Below the pieces are notes generated by a model that searched no databases, was not told the origin of the DNA, and saw only the letters and a program-made list of their open reading frames with translations. 64,000 bases of DNA, taken from assembly GCA_009767595.1 (NCBI GenBank), contig VSDK01027004.1, positions 308,678 to 372,677 on the forward strand, in the 5' to 3' direction. The number at the start of each line of letters is the position of its first letter. Within the stretch, counting starts at the first letter, position 1. Below, in pieces: positions 11,196-23,751 of the stretch. The stretch is from Symbiodinium kawagutii. Lineage: Eukaryota > Sar > Dinophyceae > Suessiales > Symbiodiniaceae. A program made the translations under genes and the position numbers.

Positions 11196-12380
11196 TCTTT
11201 TTTACTTTTGGACCCGACCAATTTTGATTGGTTTGTGGTGCTTGCCACGGCGGTTAGACCAAAGTAAAATAAGTAACTGAGACCAATTATGGCTTGAGGA
11301 ACGTAATAACTAAGCCAAACAGTTAAGACTCATTGTAAATGTGTTCCAAGTCACAAGTTAGCCTCACTAACTTTAAACCAATTGCTGGAAACTAAATTCA
11401 CAAACTAAAAGTCTAAATGTTGACAAGTACAGTAACTTGAATTAACGATATAGTGCACCAATTATGGTGTGACTAAAGTAACAAAAAATCTGGTGAGTAA
11501 ACAAAGGTAAAACATGTTAAGACTAAGTCTAGTTTGTAAGTTTGTTTTTTAAAATCACAACTGTAAACCAATGGTAGCAACTAAATCACAAACTTAAATT
11601 AGAGTAGGCAACTTGAAAGTCTACACTACATGTCAATAGGTTAGTTGGACTAGCTAAATTTTGAATAAGTAGACTCGATACATTTCAATGAGGCTTTGAT
11701 TCACTTACCACTCAAGTGTATCAAAGCCCAGGTCTTGTTACTCGAATTAAGCTTAAAAAACAAATAGTTAAATCAGACTAAGTGGTACCAACGTTTAAAT
11801 CAGATTGCCTGGTGTCAACGAATTAAAGTAGGAACAAAATAACTTTAAAGCCACACAACTTTACTAACGTGCTAGAGTTGAGTCAAGTAGCTCAATTTGA
11901 AGTCGCAAAGTAAAGTTAACAACACTTTTCAGGTCCTAGAAGTCACAAATTAAGAAAACAAAGGTTTAGTAAAACGCCAATCGGAGATTACAAACTATAT
12001 TTTTGTTTGTATGTATGTGTGATTGCGTCGGGTGTATGGGTTTCGTGTGTGCGTGCATGCGTCTATGCGTGCATGTGCGCATGTGTATGTGCATGTGTAT
12101 ATGTGGATGTGATGTGTATGGATGTCAGGATGTAAGGATGTATGGATGGATGGATGGATGGATGGATGGATGACCGCAAGTGACAAAATACCACTCCACT
12201 GCACTGGTTTGACTTTGTTAAGTACAAGTCAGGGTTTTAATATGTTCTAAAATATGTGAAGGATAAAAATCCAAGATATTAGATTTGATTTTTTGACTTC
12301 CTCAAGTTCCTCAAGTACACCCCAGTTAGGCTGACAAAAAACATCAGAGTGATTATTTGACTATCTTAAATGCACCCCAG

Positions 12381-13351
12381 GAAAAATTCATACGCGGTCC
12401 AAATGCGGCCTTCCCAATTTAAAGTCTAACTGTTTCCCGGTTCTTTGTTCCTACCCCCAACTCCCAACAGATTAGAACTAGCTACCATCCCTACCTCATT
12501 GGCCATGACACGCCACGACATGCCACGACTCATACCCCAACCCCCCCAGGCACTTCACACCGAGCATCGCATTTCTCGTCCCGCCATGGGCTGCCAAGGT
12601 GTCACCGGCCGCAGCGAGGGCGTCCGTGCCAGGCGGTTGAAGGTCGGCATGGCTGACAGTGGCAGGTCCATGGCGACCGGTGGAGCGCAGGGCTGCTGTG
12701 CCCAGTGCCAAGCCTAAGCGTAACGTATGTTACTTTTATCATCATATCTCATCTCATATAATCTAATATCATCATATATCATCTTATATCATCTTATATA
12801 TCATCATATCATCTTATATCATCATATATCATCTGATATGATCTTATATCATCGTTATGTCATTATATATCATTTTGTATCACCTCATGTCACCTTCTAT
12901 CACCATACTTTTGGTGCCAATGATTTCAAAGAAACCAATATTTTTTGTGAGGATAATCACGAGCTATTAATGATATCTTTTGTGGCTGTTCATTTTGTTG
13001 CTATGCATCTTGCATTGTTTCAACATGGTGTGACGTTTGACCTCTAGCAGCCGTTAGCTTTTCTGCTTGGAGGTGAGTCAGTTACCGCAAAAGCTAGTCA
13101 TATATGATGAGTTAGTTGGTTGGCTGGTTGGGTGGTTGGTTGGTTGGGTTGGGTGGTTTGCCAACGCACATTTGCTTCAGAATGAACTGCCTCAAGCGGG
13201 CGTCATGATCAAAACACACTCTATCCAGCCAATTTGTGGCTGCAATGGCTTGGCCAATCGTGTTACCAAGGACAAAGTGCCCAACGCAGCAAAAGCAGTG
13301 GCAGTCACTCAAGAAAAAGACACTCTAGCTGACTTTCTAGCTGACTTTCTC

Positions 13352-13384
<33 letters not shown>

Positions 13385-16300
13385 GTGGTCCCTCTGCCCT
13401 CAGTTTATGGAGCGCACGTGCATTTCAGAACAGACTAGTTTAGCTGTTCGGTGGGGCACTCTGGAAAAGGCGCATGACTATACATGACTCAGCTAACATG
13501 AATATGCCTCTCACTACTTCCTCACTTCGCTTTCGTTCAGGAATGACTAACATGCTAGAGAGGGTTGGGAAGGAAAAGCTGGATTCAATGCGTTTAATCT
13601 TCCAAGACAGCCTTCACCTTCAAGTTCCTCGTCAGCTGGTGCTCTTGGACCGCGCAAAGGACAATGGCCAAAAAGAATTGCATTACCACAGTGGAGCATA
13701 CCATCCTAACGTTTCAACCAATGTTTTCCCCATGACATTGGTGATCCTTGAACTCCCAGGGAGTTCAGGGAGGAGGGGAAAAACACATGGAATAAAAGAT
13801 ACAACACCTGTTCAGCACCTCTTCAACGGCTGTTATATCAAGCACTTCATCCGATTTGAATCTCCAAGAAGCACATGCCTCTTGATTCCCTTGGCCACTG
13901 AGTCCAGCAAGGGCCTGGGGATAATGGGCTTGGAAATAGCTTCCCTCATGGGGTTGCCAAGGCTTACCTAGCCCTGAATTGCATGCAAAGTGCACCAAAC
14001 GGTCCACAACTCTAGCTGCATTCTATGGGCAACTTGAGGCTGGGGGGAATTGACAAATTTCAATGATAGGTGATATGGCTGGCAGGGCTTAACAATAGGT
14101 GATGACTGTTGGTCACAACTAAGAATGTTGACGGTTGGTTGACAAGGGGTATTGATGGCTGGCACTAAGTCAGAACCTTCGAGAACGGTAAGCATATGGA
14201 TGGTGATGCTGGCTGTCCGTAGGCGTAATCAAGCAGGATCATTGCCGGTTGCCCGCTTTGGCAGCTGGGGCCCTGGTGAATCACCTTGTTAAAGAATGTC
14301 ATCAAACGTCCGGAGTAGCGTGTTTTTTTGTTGGGATTCTCACCTATATCTTCCTACATCCCATTTGCATCAGTGGTATTGACCCCTATGTGCCATTCTG
14401 CTCGCAGCTGAGGCGTCTCGCGTGCTTTGACTTTTCAGCCTCAAGAGGCAGCGCATGGCTCCAAATTTAAGACCAGCAAAGAATGCATATTTATCCCAAG
14501 AACAACCTGATATAATCCATGAACTCATCAAACAACTTGTAAGACATAGTGAGCATTCTTTAGGGATACGGATACATATGTCCCAACATTGGGCACTCAG
14601 GAAGCCAACGCTGCATCAGTCCACAATGGTCATCGATGTGTTAGATTAGTTTGCGTTAAATGGCAGAGCATATCTTTCTCTTTTTTGGGGGGGACCGCCT
14701 CTTACAGTCAGCCCTCCAATCAGCATCCTACTCCTTTGGACGGTGAAGCTCGACCTAGTCTATGTCATAGCAAGTGGGCAATATGCAACGCCTTCCAAAA
14801 CCTCCATGGAATCGATGAGACATCCGCAGTGTACAGGTCACACGACCAGCCAAACATCGACCAAGCACGACAGGTCCGTGGTTAGTCCCTTGGCTCAGCG
14901 CCTCGTCAATGCCCACAGGCTGTTGGAAAGACTTTGCGGCGAGACCTGAGCCACGAAGCACCAACCACCGTGGAGGCCACCGTGGGGGCCTTGGACCCGC
15001 CAGGAGCCGCCAGTGGCGGCCCCCCCCCTGAATTGGCCATGCAATCGCTCTTCCAGCTGCTGAACTCCTTGGTGCCGCGATTGAGTTTCGGTGCTTCTGT
15101 CAAGCGGAAGAGCTACAGAAGCACATGGAAGCACTGGACATCTGAAGCCGACGCGAATCAATGCAAGCTGACCCATAAATGGGTTTGAGAAGCAGAAGAA
15201 ATATTTACCATACTTGCCCAGTTTTGACTGAGGTCGCTACTTGCATCTGCAGCTCGAACCTATCCCAGCTTTGCCATGCGGTAATACCCAGCCACCTGTC
15301 GTGGGGATGAGTGGCCGCCTAGCAGCCATACAAAGTGATACCCTTCATTTGCACCAAATGGCTAGCAACCACTCCCTTGGAGGTTTCCAGGTATCAGCAT
15401 GTTACAGCAAGGGATTTCCAACTTTCAATATCCAACAGTAGCTGCCCCCATCCCAACCGAAACGACCCCTTATCCGAGAAAAAAAGGAAGGACATGTATG
15501 AAACTAAATTATCCATGGTAGATCTGACAGCTGTAATCCTCCTACACGCACCTGTATAAAGTCGCCCCTTGCTGCAAGATGCAAATCTTGAAATCTGGCC
15601 AATCTAAGAGCCCAACTAAGGCCACATGGTCCAGTTGATGCAATTGCTGACTACAAACTTCCAAAACGTCCTGAGCGAAGCATTGGGGCCCTGGGGCGGG
15701 GCTGTTTGGATCTGCCTCGGGATGGGCGGTTCAGAAGGCCACTGGGGAAGAATTTGACCCAAGCATCAACCGCTTGGCTCGGCACAGTCCGACAGAAGAT
15801 GAAAAGAGCAACAAAAGCGGTAACAACAATATAAAACAAAACATGGCAATAAATAACAAAAGCGGTAACAACAATATAAAACAAAACATGGCAATAACTC
15901 ATTTATCACTAGGAAAAGCCAACTTGGAACATCTTGGAACTGTTGTTGCCATGTCACTTGTTACGTGTTACTGACCATAGGCAGGCTTGGAAGTGACCGA
16001 CGACCTGCCCCCAACCGTGCCACTTCGATGCTGTGGCTCCGGCTGATGCATCTTGCGAAGCCATGATCTCAGAGCAGGCCATCCCATCACAGGAAACAGG
16101 GCGTCACTGAGTACATAACTTGGGCCCTTGCAGATAACAGGTGTCACAGTTATGGTGATTTTTGGGGTGCTTTCAACACGTTTCAGCAGCTTCTGACATC
16201 TAACATCTCCGCAGTGCAGTATTTAGCATCTTGACTGCCCCCTATTCTAGGGAATGAGTGGAGAAGGCGGGTTGATGAAATACCTATGGCCCTAATGTCA

Positions 16301-16527
16301 AACAAACACGTTGGAACGGATGTGTGCAAGAACGAAATGGGAAAAGCATCAAGGCTACCATCATCCTCCCAAGCAGTGTAAGGGGCTCTTCACCCCATCA
16401 CCATGGTCTCCGGGTGCTGTGTTGACTTAACCAATTAGCTGCAATGAGCTGCATTTGACCGTTATGAACCATTTCACCTCAGCAAGGCAAAACAGAACCA
16501 GAAAGTCCTTGCAATATTATGTTTTGT
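12381..16527. other. Region with ambiguous exon candidates only
   Basis: Degenerate ATCATATATC repeats occupy 12729-12905, a GGTTGGTTGGGT run 13108-13160, and a CT tract 13342-13384. GC-rich patches at 12500-12715, 13160-13330, 13780-13960 and 14930-15170 are open in two or three frames on one or both strands, so neither strand nor frame can be fixed. The best single reading is plus-strand 14934-15110 (PPPELAMQSLFQLLNSLVPR). Some are probably real exons, but none is callable from sequence alone. Confidence 0.35.
15811..15897. repeat. 45-bp direct tandem duplication
   Basis: Two nearly identical 45-bp copies beginning ACAAAAGCGGTAACAACAAT at 15811 and 15856. No coding role is seen. Confidence 0.85.
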
Positions 16528-17550
16528 CTATCGCGTCTGCTTCTGGCGTCGAGCATCCGCCAGCGAATACATGGCAAAGCCTGAAAGGCATAGCACCAAG
16601 CCGAGTAAAGATCGAGAACTCAATGCCTCGGTGAGGTCTCCTTCTCGACTAAACAGTAGTTGGGCAAAGGGGACGGAAGTGACAGCCGCAATGCTTCGGA
16701 TGGTAGCCCCTTTCTGTTGCGTGAGTCGAAGGCAAAGAAATGTCTGGATGGCATAGAGCATGACACTGATCAGGGTCGTTGGTGCTGCTCGGGCACAACC
16801 CAGGTCACCTTCACGCGGCTGGTAGCCGCAAAAGCAGAGAAAGCCATCCTTCAAATCCGCTGGCAAGCCCTGGGATCCTTGGGACTGACTGGGCATCAAG
16901 AGCGCCAAGAAGACTCCCATGGGAACACGCCTCCATGCAATGGCCACACCCACGGCCATGCTTTCACTCACGTCGTTGCTGCTGGTTCGTGTTAGGACCG
17001 CCTCCTTGATCAAGGTGGAGGCTGCGACAGCAACTTGTGCAAGGCAGAAAATCATTAAACTTCTCCAGAAGAGTTGGTTCTTGTCCAGGGACTCAGGCCA
17101 CCCTTGAACAGCCGCACCTGCACCTGCCAGAACCAAGGCTGCACCCAAAAAATGTTGCATGCCATAGCGACGACCGAGCCCCAAGGAGAGAAGCATCGTT
17201 AGTGGTAGAACCGACTGGTTCAACAGCACCTGCATCTGGCCCGGCACATGGGTGGCACCCAGGCTGGCCAGCAATGTGCCCAGCTGGTCCGCACAAGCAG
17301 CACGGAGTAAGCCACGCTTGGGCACATTGTGTTGGAGGGCACCTCCCAGTCTCCCAGCCATGGACATGAAAATCGCCCACAGAAGGATGTCGAAGATTGA
17401 CACGAAAACAGCATAGTCGTGCGACTGGCTGTCGCTTCTGTAGCAATTCAGCATGCGTTTGAAGTACAAGGTGTTGAAGGCCACCACCGCAGTGGTGACC
17501 AAAAATAACACCGCCATGGCTGCACCGGGTCTGGCGGGTCTCAGAGCCAA
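16528..17550 (-). CDS. CRT-like transporter (drug/metabolite superfamily), intronless
   Basis: A 340-residue ORF with about ten hydrophobic segments, near residues 13-30, 46-65, 89-101, 105-124, 132-148, 157-178, 192-218, 252-275, 282-299 and 311-330. The segment GQMQVLLNQSVLPLTMLL followed by GRRYGMQHFLGAALV is the pattern of chloroquine-resistance-transporter-like proteins, a DMT branch found in plastid and vacuolar membranes that moves small peptides, thiols or cations. The start is the first ATG of a hydrophobic N-terminus; no cleavable targeting peptide is evident. The lack of introns contrasts with the neighbours and could reflect retroposition, but no spliced-leader remnant was seen upstream. 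The unidentified minus-strand gene ending near 17811 lies just upstream. A nucleotide-sugar or triose-phosphate transporter is the main alternative. Confidence 0.7.
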   Translation of the reverse strand: MALRPARPGAAMAVLFLVTTAVVAFNTLYFKRMLNCYRSDSQSHDYAVFVSIFDILLWAIFMSMAGRLGGALQHNVPKRGLLRAACADQLGTLLASLGATHVPGQMQVLLNQSVLPLTMLLSLGLGRRYGMQHFLGAALVLAGAGAAVQGWPESLDKNQLFWRSLMIFCLAQVAVAASTLIKEAVLTRTSSNDVSESMAVGVAIAWRRVPMGVFLALLMPSQSQGSQGLPADLKDGFLCFCGYQPREGDLGCARAAPTTLISVMLYAIQTFLCLRLTQQKGATIRSIAAVTSVPFAQLLFSREGDLTEALSSRSLLGLVLCLSGFAMYSLADARRQKQTR

Positions 17551-17810
17551 CAGCTGTGTTCTATCAGTGTTGTTGGTTCATGTTGTGATGGGGATGTTAT
17601 TCAGAACGGTATCCGCGGGATATCCATGTTGTTGGTTCAAAGAATGACCAGCAATAGCAATACAGAGCCTCCAGCTATTGCGTTGCTGGATGTTACTGGT
17701 TCATTCTTGAAGGATGTTGGTTCCAGCTGCTGTCTCTACCAATTACTGTCAATTACTGTCGATTTCCTTCCCTGATCTCATCACGGCAAATTTGACTTTA
17801 GATTCTGGGC

Positions 17811-20800
17811 TCAGCTTGGAACAGGGCAGCCAGCTCCAACCCCCATGTCCTTCAGGCGCCAGCCGTTCTCATCACTGCCGCGCAAGGCTTGGGGCCATTC
17901 CTGGAACTCTCCAGGTTTCTTGGAGGCATCCAGGACATAGCCCTGGCCAACAAATGCCGTTTTCTGGCAATCCAAAGCCATCAAAACCCAATGAAACCAC
18001 AAGCAAAACACATCATATTTTCTTGGATAGCCCCTCATGATGATCATAAAATCATGACTCGTTTGATGCGGGCACCATGGGTGAGACACGCTAATCATGG
18101 CCAGTCTCTACAGCGGCTGGAATGGGTGCATGCCAATGTGGCATGCTCGGTCTGGAGGGTTAGCAGCATGAAGACTGGATGGCCAAAGTGCATCTAAGCG
18201 TAGCATGATCAAAAAGACTCTCGGTTCCAGAAAATTGAGAAACTGGTGCTGGATGGTGCTGGCACTTCTTCAAGTACAAGAAGCGTATTGATAGCCTTGT
18301 GGTAATCCCTGGGTCAAGTCATTTCTATCTAATGCTTTATTCTGTATGAATACAAGACATGTTGCAAATATCACAAAGAAATTTGATTTGAGTTGATGGG
18401 GCCTGACAGGTGGAGTTCCTGCGGTTGCAAAATAAGTGGCTCTCCTAGCAAAGGTTTGGACGGAGGACCCCCTGAAACCCTGGATGGACGGTGCGGCCGG
18501 CCCCAACATTGATGGTTTGCCTGGCGCCCTGCTGAATTTGGGGGCCCAGCAGCTAAAACATCATGAGCGGTTGCATATGAGAAGCTCATGGCATCTCATG
18601 GCCACTAAGGGCTGCTGGTATGCCATTGCAGGTTGGTTTCTTGGTTGGTTTCCTCGACACCCGTCGCGGCCAGCAGCGAATGCCATGCCTGGCTCTTGGG
18701 ACCTAAAGCTGGCTCCCAAGCCACCAAGACCAACGGGAAACTGGAAATGGCAGGGAGAAAACGAGACCCACCGTGCCACACCCGAAGTGACTGAGGATCT
18801 GCAGTGCATTTGGGAGTTTCTACTGCTGCAAAATATTTACGTACGTGCTTGGCCCAAGTTAAGGCCCCTGACCCTCTCCCAAACAAATTCCACATAGAAA
18901 CTTGGTCACTAGGCTCTGCAACCTGTAGCCTGACAAACGTGCTGTCGCCCTTCCCTTGAGCGCAGGACAGGCTACTCATCACCTGAGTTTCCAACCCGAC
19001 TGCCACCATGCGAAATTCGCAAAAGCCATGGACTGCAACATTGTGGTCCACCACAGTGGGATCACCAATCGTTCATTCTGATCAGCACATGCCAGTTGGT
19101 TGCACCCAAACTCATATAGTTTCTATATGCGCTGAAGACAGATCAGCCAAGACAGCAGCTGATTGTCTAGCACTACTTGGTCCCAGCCGATTTGGAAGAA
19201 TCCCCACTTGATTTCACCAGTTTTTGGCAGCTTCACTTTGAGGAACGGGCCCGGGCGGCGCGCCATGGTGAGAATTGAAGCACGAGACTGCTTACATTTG
19301 ATTGGGCATTCACACAAATTCTCAGCACCGGTATGCACCAATATGAACATCTATGACTGCTATGATCCAGGTTGCGAGTGGCTGGTCATGGTCATCACGG
19401 CTTCCTCAAATCACACCCAAGTGGTGGCTTGTTGTCTTGCGCATGGGCCCAGGTGAAGCTCAGGAATTCTCATTTCACATGATGAAATTGTCAAAACATT
19501 TTGAGAATATACGGCCATCTTCACAAGCAGAATGCACCAATCGCAATCAGCATTTCGCTTCATGATGAAATTGTTCTGAAGACGCACCATGTGCAGGGAA
19601 CCCTATCATTCCGGTGACCTCTTGGATCCTCTTGGTAAGGAACCCCCACAGGGAGCTGCATAGTTTTTAAGCCGCGCAAGCTCTGCGCTGCGAAAACGTC
19701 CACTGTCCACTGTCCAACGCGACACCCGCCGCACCAACTCAGGAAAAGCGTCCCATGCGTGAATGCTTGCCGCTGGTCCTGGGCTGGATGTACACTACCG
19801 GCTGTCTATGCTGTGGCCTCATGAATCATCAAGATGGACCAAAGGTTTGTCAAAAAGAATGATTTCACAAAATTGATCCAAATTGTACATCGACTAGTTC
19901 AATGCAATTCCCCATGAAAACATATGCCCAATGAACTTTGTATCAAACTTTTACCCATGGTAGTTCAACTTTGAACCAAACAATTTATCCACTGCAGCTG
20001 TTTCTTTCCACAACTGCGCAGTCATCCAGTTGGTGGCCACGTTTCCCAAGCAGTCAGCATGGTGACCCGAGCTGAGCGCATCTGAGCGCCAAGCTGATCT
20101 TGCGGGATGCCGGCCATGTCCACCGATACGGTGCCTAACCTCAGCGGCCAGAAGTGCCACCGAACATGTGGTGGAGAATTGGAAAAAATTGGCAACAAAC
20201 ACCACCCCTGTCCAAGAAAATGACCTAATTTGGATCCTCTTCTCTTGCAGTTGTTTGGTATTTCTTTGGCCATCGCCACATTTGTATACAAGACATTACT
20301 GGCGGCAACAACTCTTGTCCAAGAAAAAGACCTTGTATGGGACTGTCCTGGAACTTTAGATCACCCCAAATTCTACGTTGTTCGGTGCCAATCTTCAGAT
20401 ACTTTGGACATGGCCCACATGACACGTCCATGGCCTTGGGACTCTGTGGACATCCCCGCCACGGCGGCTCGTTCGTGGCTGGTGGGCTCAGCACAGGGCC
20501 ATGAATGTTCCAAGGCGTCGGGCCAGTACCTGGCCGCGGACCTTGATCCATGTTTCAATGGGTCGGTTGAGAATGGTGACGCATGGTGACCGTGTTAGAC
20601 AAATATTAATCATGACTTACTGGCCACGGCTTAGTAAACAAACATTGACCATGATTTACTAGCCATTGTTTAGTAGACCAAGGCAACAATGGTGGATATC
20701 TTATATCTTGGTAATGTTTAATGGTAAATAATGGGTAGTAAACAATTATCAATATAGTGGGTAGGAATGGGTAGTGACTATTGTCAACAAATGACGACAA

Positions 20801-22046
20801 TAGTCTGTAGCAGCGATTCATGGTGGCCAATCGATTGGTCAACAGTGGATTGCTTGGTGGGAAAACTTATGTTGGAAACCCTGATTCAAGCCACCTACTA
20901 TAGGGGGTTTCCAAATCGAATTTCCCAGCCACCATGTCTGAGAAAGTTGAAACTTCATGACTGAAATCCCATCGTCACCCTCGGCGCTCTAGAATTGACC
21001 ACCTCATCACAGTGGTTGGGTTGATTCTTGCCGAACTTTGAGAAGCGGACTGCGTCATGTCTTCTTTCTAAACTAATTACCAGCCATTGATCCATCTTGG
21101 CTCAGATAGTTTGAGCCAACTTTCAAGTAACTAACCAGCCATTGGTCCATCTTGGCTTAGATAGTTTGAGCCAACTTTCAAGTAACTAACCAACCATTGG
21201 TCCATCTTGGTTCATGACTACCTCCAAGGTTTGAAACTTTCAAGTGACCTGAGCCACCGCTGAAGCCACCTCTGATCCCCGCACTTCCCCAAGCCTCTGT
21301 GCACATTGCCGCTCGCAGTCCAGCAATCCTCGGGAACGACCGCGCCCTTTGCACAACATGTTCAAATGCCGACATCAAACGTCCATAGGCATGAGCGTAT
21401 CCATCTGAAACCATCCATACCCATCAATTCTTAGAAAAGCAAACTGGGTTGGAAGTTGAGGGTCGGTATGGGAACAAAACATCCACCTTCAACACCAAGA
21501 GCCATCATGTCATCAGCATATCTGGGCATCCCACTTGCATCTGCTTCAGCTGCTTGCTTGGCGACGTCTGAGTTCACTGGATCCTCAAAAAGGTTGGTCG
21601 CATCTCAATTTGGATCTCTGTATCTGCTGTAGCTGCTGGGTTTTCAATAACAAGTGCAATGATGTTCAAAACCTCCAGGTAACACAACTGAACTGTGAGG
21701 TGAAAAAACTGTTCACAACCCCTTCGGGCCTTTCAACCAGGAGGTTCAATGGCCGCCCACAAACAACCATGAATCGGGACACCATTTGGAGCCATCATGT
21801 TCGTGCTACCTACATGGAGTTCCCAAAAAACCATAAATTAACTACCTTGGTCAACATAAGTGAAATAAACATGAGCAAACACCAGTTGAACGGTAGATGA
21901 TGGAAGATGATGGTAGGTGTAACTCGGAAAGGGCACGTCTTCAGCAACTTCAGCGGCACCACCCCTCTGGCGTTGGACCTCTTATCCTGTAGGCTGAGTG
22001 CTGCACCGGTCGAGTTTCTGCCCGTCCCGTGGTGACCAATTGAAAC
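17811..22046 (-). CDS. Unidentified minus-strand gene(s), scattered exons
   Basis: Exon-like segments with AG|G acceptors: about 21955-22046 (FQLVTTGRAETRP), 21249-21328 (CERQCAQRLGEVRGSEV, donor CAG|GTCACT), 20403-20541 (ARYWPDALEHSWPCAEPT), 20067-20139 (VDMAGIPQDQLGAQM, donor CGG|GTCACC) and 17811-17942 (KKPGEFQEWPQALRG, ending in an in-frame TGA). The last could be the terminal exon. Phases do not join all of them, so exons are missing or more than one gene is present. Between them, 18440-18900 is GC-rich and open on both strands. No domain was recognised. The segments are called because composition, open frame and splice signals agree. Confidence 0.4.
21080..21226. repeat. 55-bp tandem repeat, about 2.6 copies
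   Basis: Copies start at 21080, 21135 and 21190 and share CCAGCCATTGGTCCATCTTGG. The first two contain TTGGCTCA ... TGAGCCAA, a perfect 8-bp stem with a short loop (second copy TTGGCTTA). The repeat lies in a probable intron just downstream of the 21249-21328 exon. Confidence 0.8.
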
Positions 22047-23664
22047 CTGGGGCTGTGCACCATGGCCATGCTTTTGAGGTGATTTAAAAATGATGCACCC
22101 CAATTTGAACATCCCATTAATATCCATTGATCAACCATGTGTACATTTAAAATGTATCAATAAATAAATAAATAAATATATATATATATAGATGTATATA
22201 CACTTATATAGATGCTTTACAAGTTCCTCATTTGTAGCGTGCATGTGCGGAAGTTAATGAAAATTAAAACTGAACCTGTAATGATTGAGCAGCGGTTAAA
22301 ATAAACCATCCTGAACTTGGAGGAATGAGTTGGGCAAAGCTTTCGCAGTGGCCACCACTCTGCAAACCCCTGGAATATGATTTTCAATAAAAAACTATCC
22401 TTGAATGATGGGGGTTCCAAATGCCAGGTTAGTTCTCCAAACCATGTAACAAGTATGGAAAGAAAACAAATACAGTGCTTGAATGACTTGGATTCACGAC
22501 ACTTAATGACACATGATTGGATTTTCAACGTGACCAGTCCTGACCAACCTCACGTCACAGAATACAGAAACATAAAAAATAAAAACACGCAAACAACATT
22601 AGTTCTTGGGTAGAATGGCGCCTGGTAGCATGTTTCATTCCAGAAAACAAAATTGTCCAACCAAATTCAACGTCAACACTGAAATCCAGCACACTGACAT
22701 TACTTAGCAAACGTATAATGACATATTAGTAAATGATGCTATCAAAGAACACATGTCATAATAACATATAATAGTCATCATATTCTTTACGAAAACATCA
22801 AATGTTATCAAATGAATGGAAACCATTGATTGTTTTCGATCCACATTTTTCTGGACGACTTGTGCTGCACAAGGGCCGCACTTGGTTCCAAGGGAATTCA
22901 CTGAACGAAGCTGTAAGACCTGAGAAATGTGCTGGAAAAACCAGCAGCAAAATTGATGGACAAATCGATGCGAATGCCTTCGATGTGTTTGAGCTGACCC
23001 AAAAAATGGTTTTGAATCATGAATTGCATATAAGGTGAATGACTGGTGATTCAAATAGGTGATCCATATAGGTTTTGAATCACATAATGAGTTCCATGTA
23101 AGGTGAATGAAAGTCCACACCTAAACCTGTCTCTGTCGCCTTTTCGCTGGGCCAGGCCGGTTTTTCCCAAATATCTTTGGATTTCCCCTGACCACCAAGA
23201 ACCAGAACATCAAAACATAGCAATCACCACATGCCATCGCCAAGGTCCCAACTTTCTGCACCTCAATGGCCGAAGCACTTTCCAGGCACCCGACCTACTC
23301 ACTGTGTGTTTTTTCGTGTTTTGCTTCGTCCAGCTGCTGACCAAAACAAATTCAACCATGACCAAATAATTTCTGATCAAGATTGACTGATCTACAATGA
23401 AACGTGTTGATCATCAAAACAAATTCAATGAAACGGTTGAATGCATTGGGTTATTGAAGGGTGAATTCAGCGCCGGGCTTGTGGCACACATTTTTTCTGC
23501 AAACAGTCCCGGAAACCAGCCTCAGAGAGCACACCCAACCATGCCATGCTCACATGCAAAAAGTCACAAACACCACATTAAAATCAAACACGTGGCACGA
23601 CGTGGCATTCATTGCACGATGATTCCTTGAACAATAACAGCAACACCAAAACGATCCAAAACGC
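22047..23664. other. AT-rich stretch, no gene seen
   Basis: It contains an (AATA)/(TA) tract at about 22155-22205. No splice-bounded open segment with coding-like composition was found. Confidence 0.4.
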
Positions 23665-23751
23665 CGTCCATGCCGAACAGAATCTTCAAATACATCCAGC
23701 AGCGTCATGTTCTGCAGCTGGGCAACTTTTTGCTCCTCCTCGTCAAGAGGC
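23665..23751 (-). CDS. Candidate exon, unknown protein
   Basis: After the acceptor GGAAG|G on the minus strand the frame reads PLDEEEQKVAQLQNMTLL, then DVFEDSVRHG. It is acidic and amphipathic, helix-like, and more protein-like than the other frames. The downstream donor is not clear. No family was recognised. Confidence 0.4.

Larger units (their letters stand above)
9622..12380. mobile_element. Giant inverted-repeat (foldback) element, about 2.76 kb
   Basis: The left end reads CTGGGGTGTATTTAAGATAG and the right end is its near-complement CTATCTTAAATGCACCCCAG. Matching blocks proceed inward on both sides: the GTCAGCCTAACTGGGGTG block, a CATC/CACA microsatellite (9833-10000 against 12000-12175), unique sequence, 42-bp tandem repeats, and a GC-rich centre near 10978-11043 (GATAATCACC ... 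GGTGATTATC). The arms are about 1.38 kb each and visibly diverged. GAAA occurs immediately outside both ends (9618-9621 and 12381-12384) and might be a 4-bp target duplication. No transposase ORF was seen; the ORFs are repeat translations. It resembles a foldback transposon or an expanded MITE. Confidence 0.8.

Noticed and set aside
9833..12175. Possible CRISPR-like or satellite array
   Set aside because: The repeats are 42-bp head-to-tail units without spacers, inside an inverted repeat in eukaryotic DNA.
13474..13971. 165-residue plus-strand ORF
   Set aside because: The composition is not clearly coding, other frames on both strands are as open over its 3' half, and no family was recognised.
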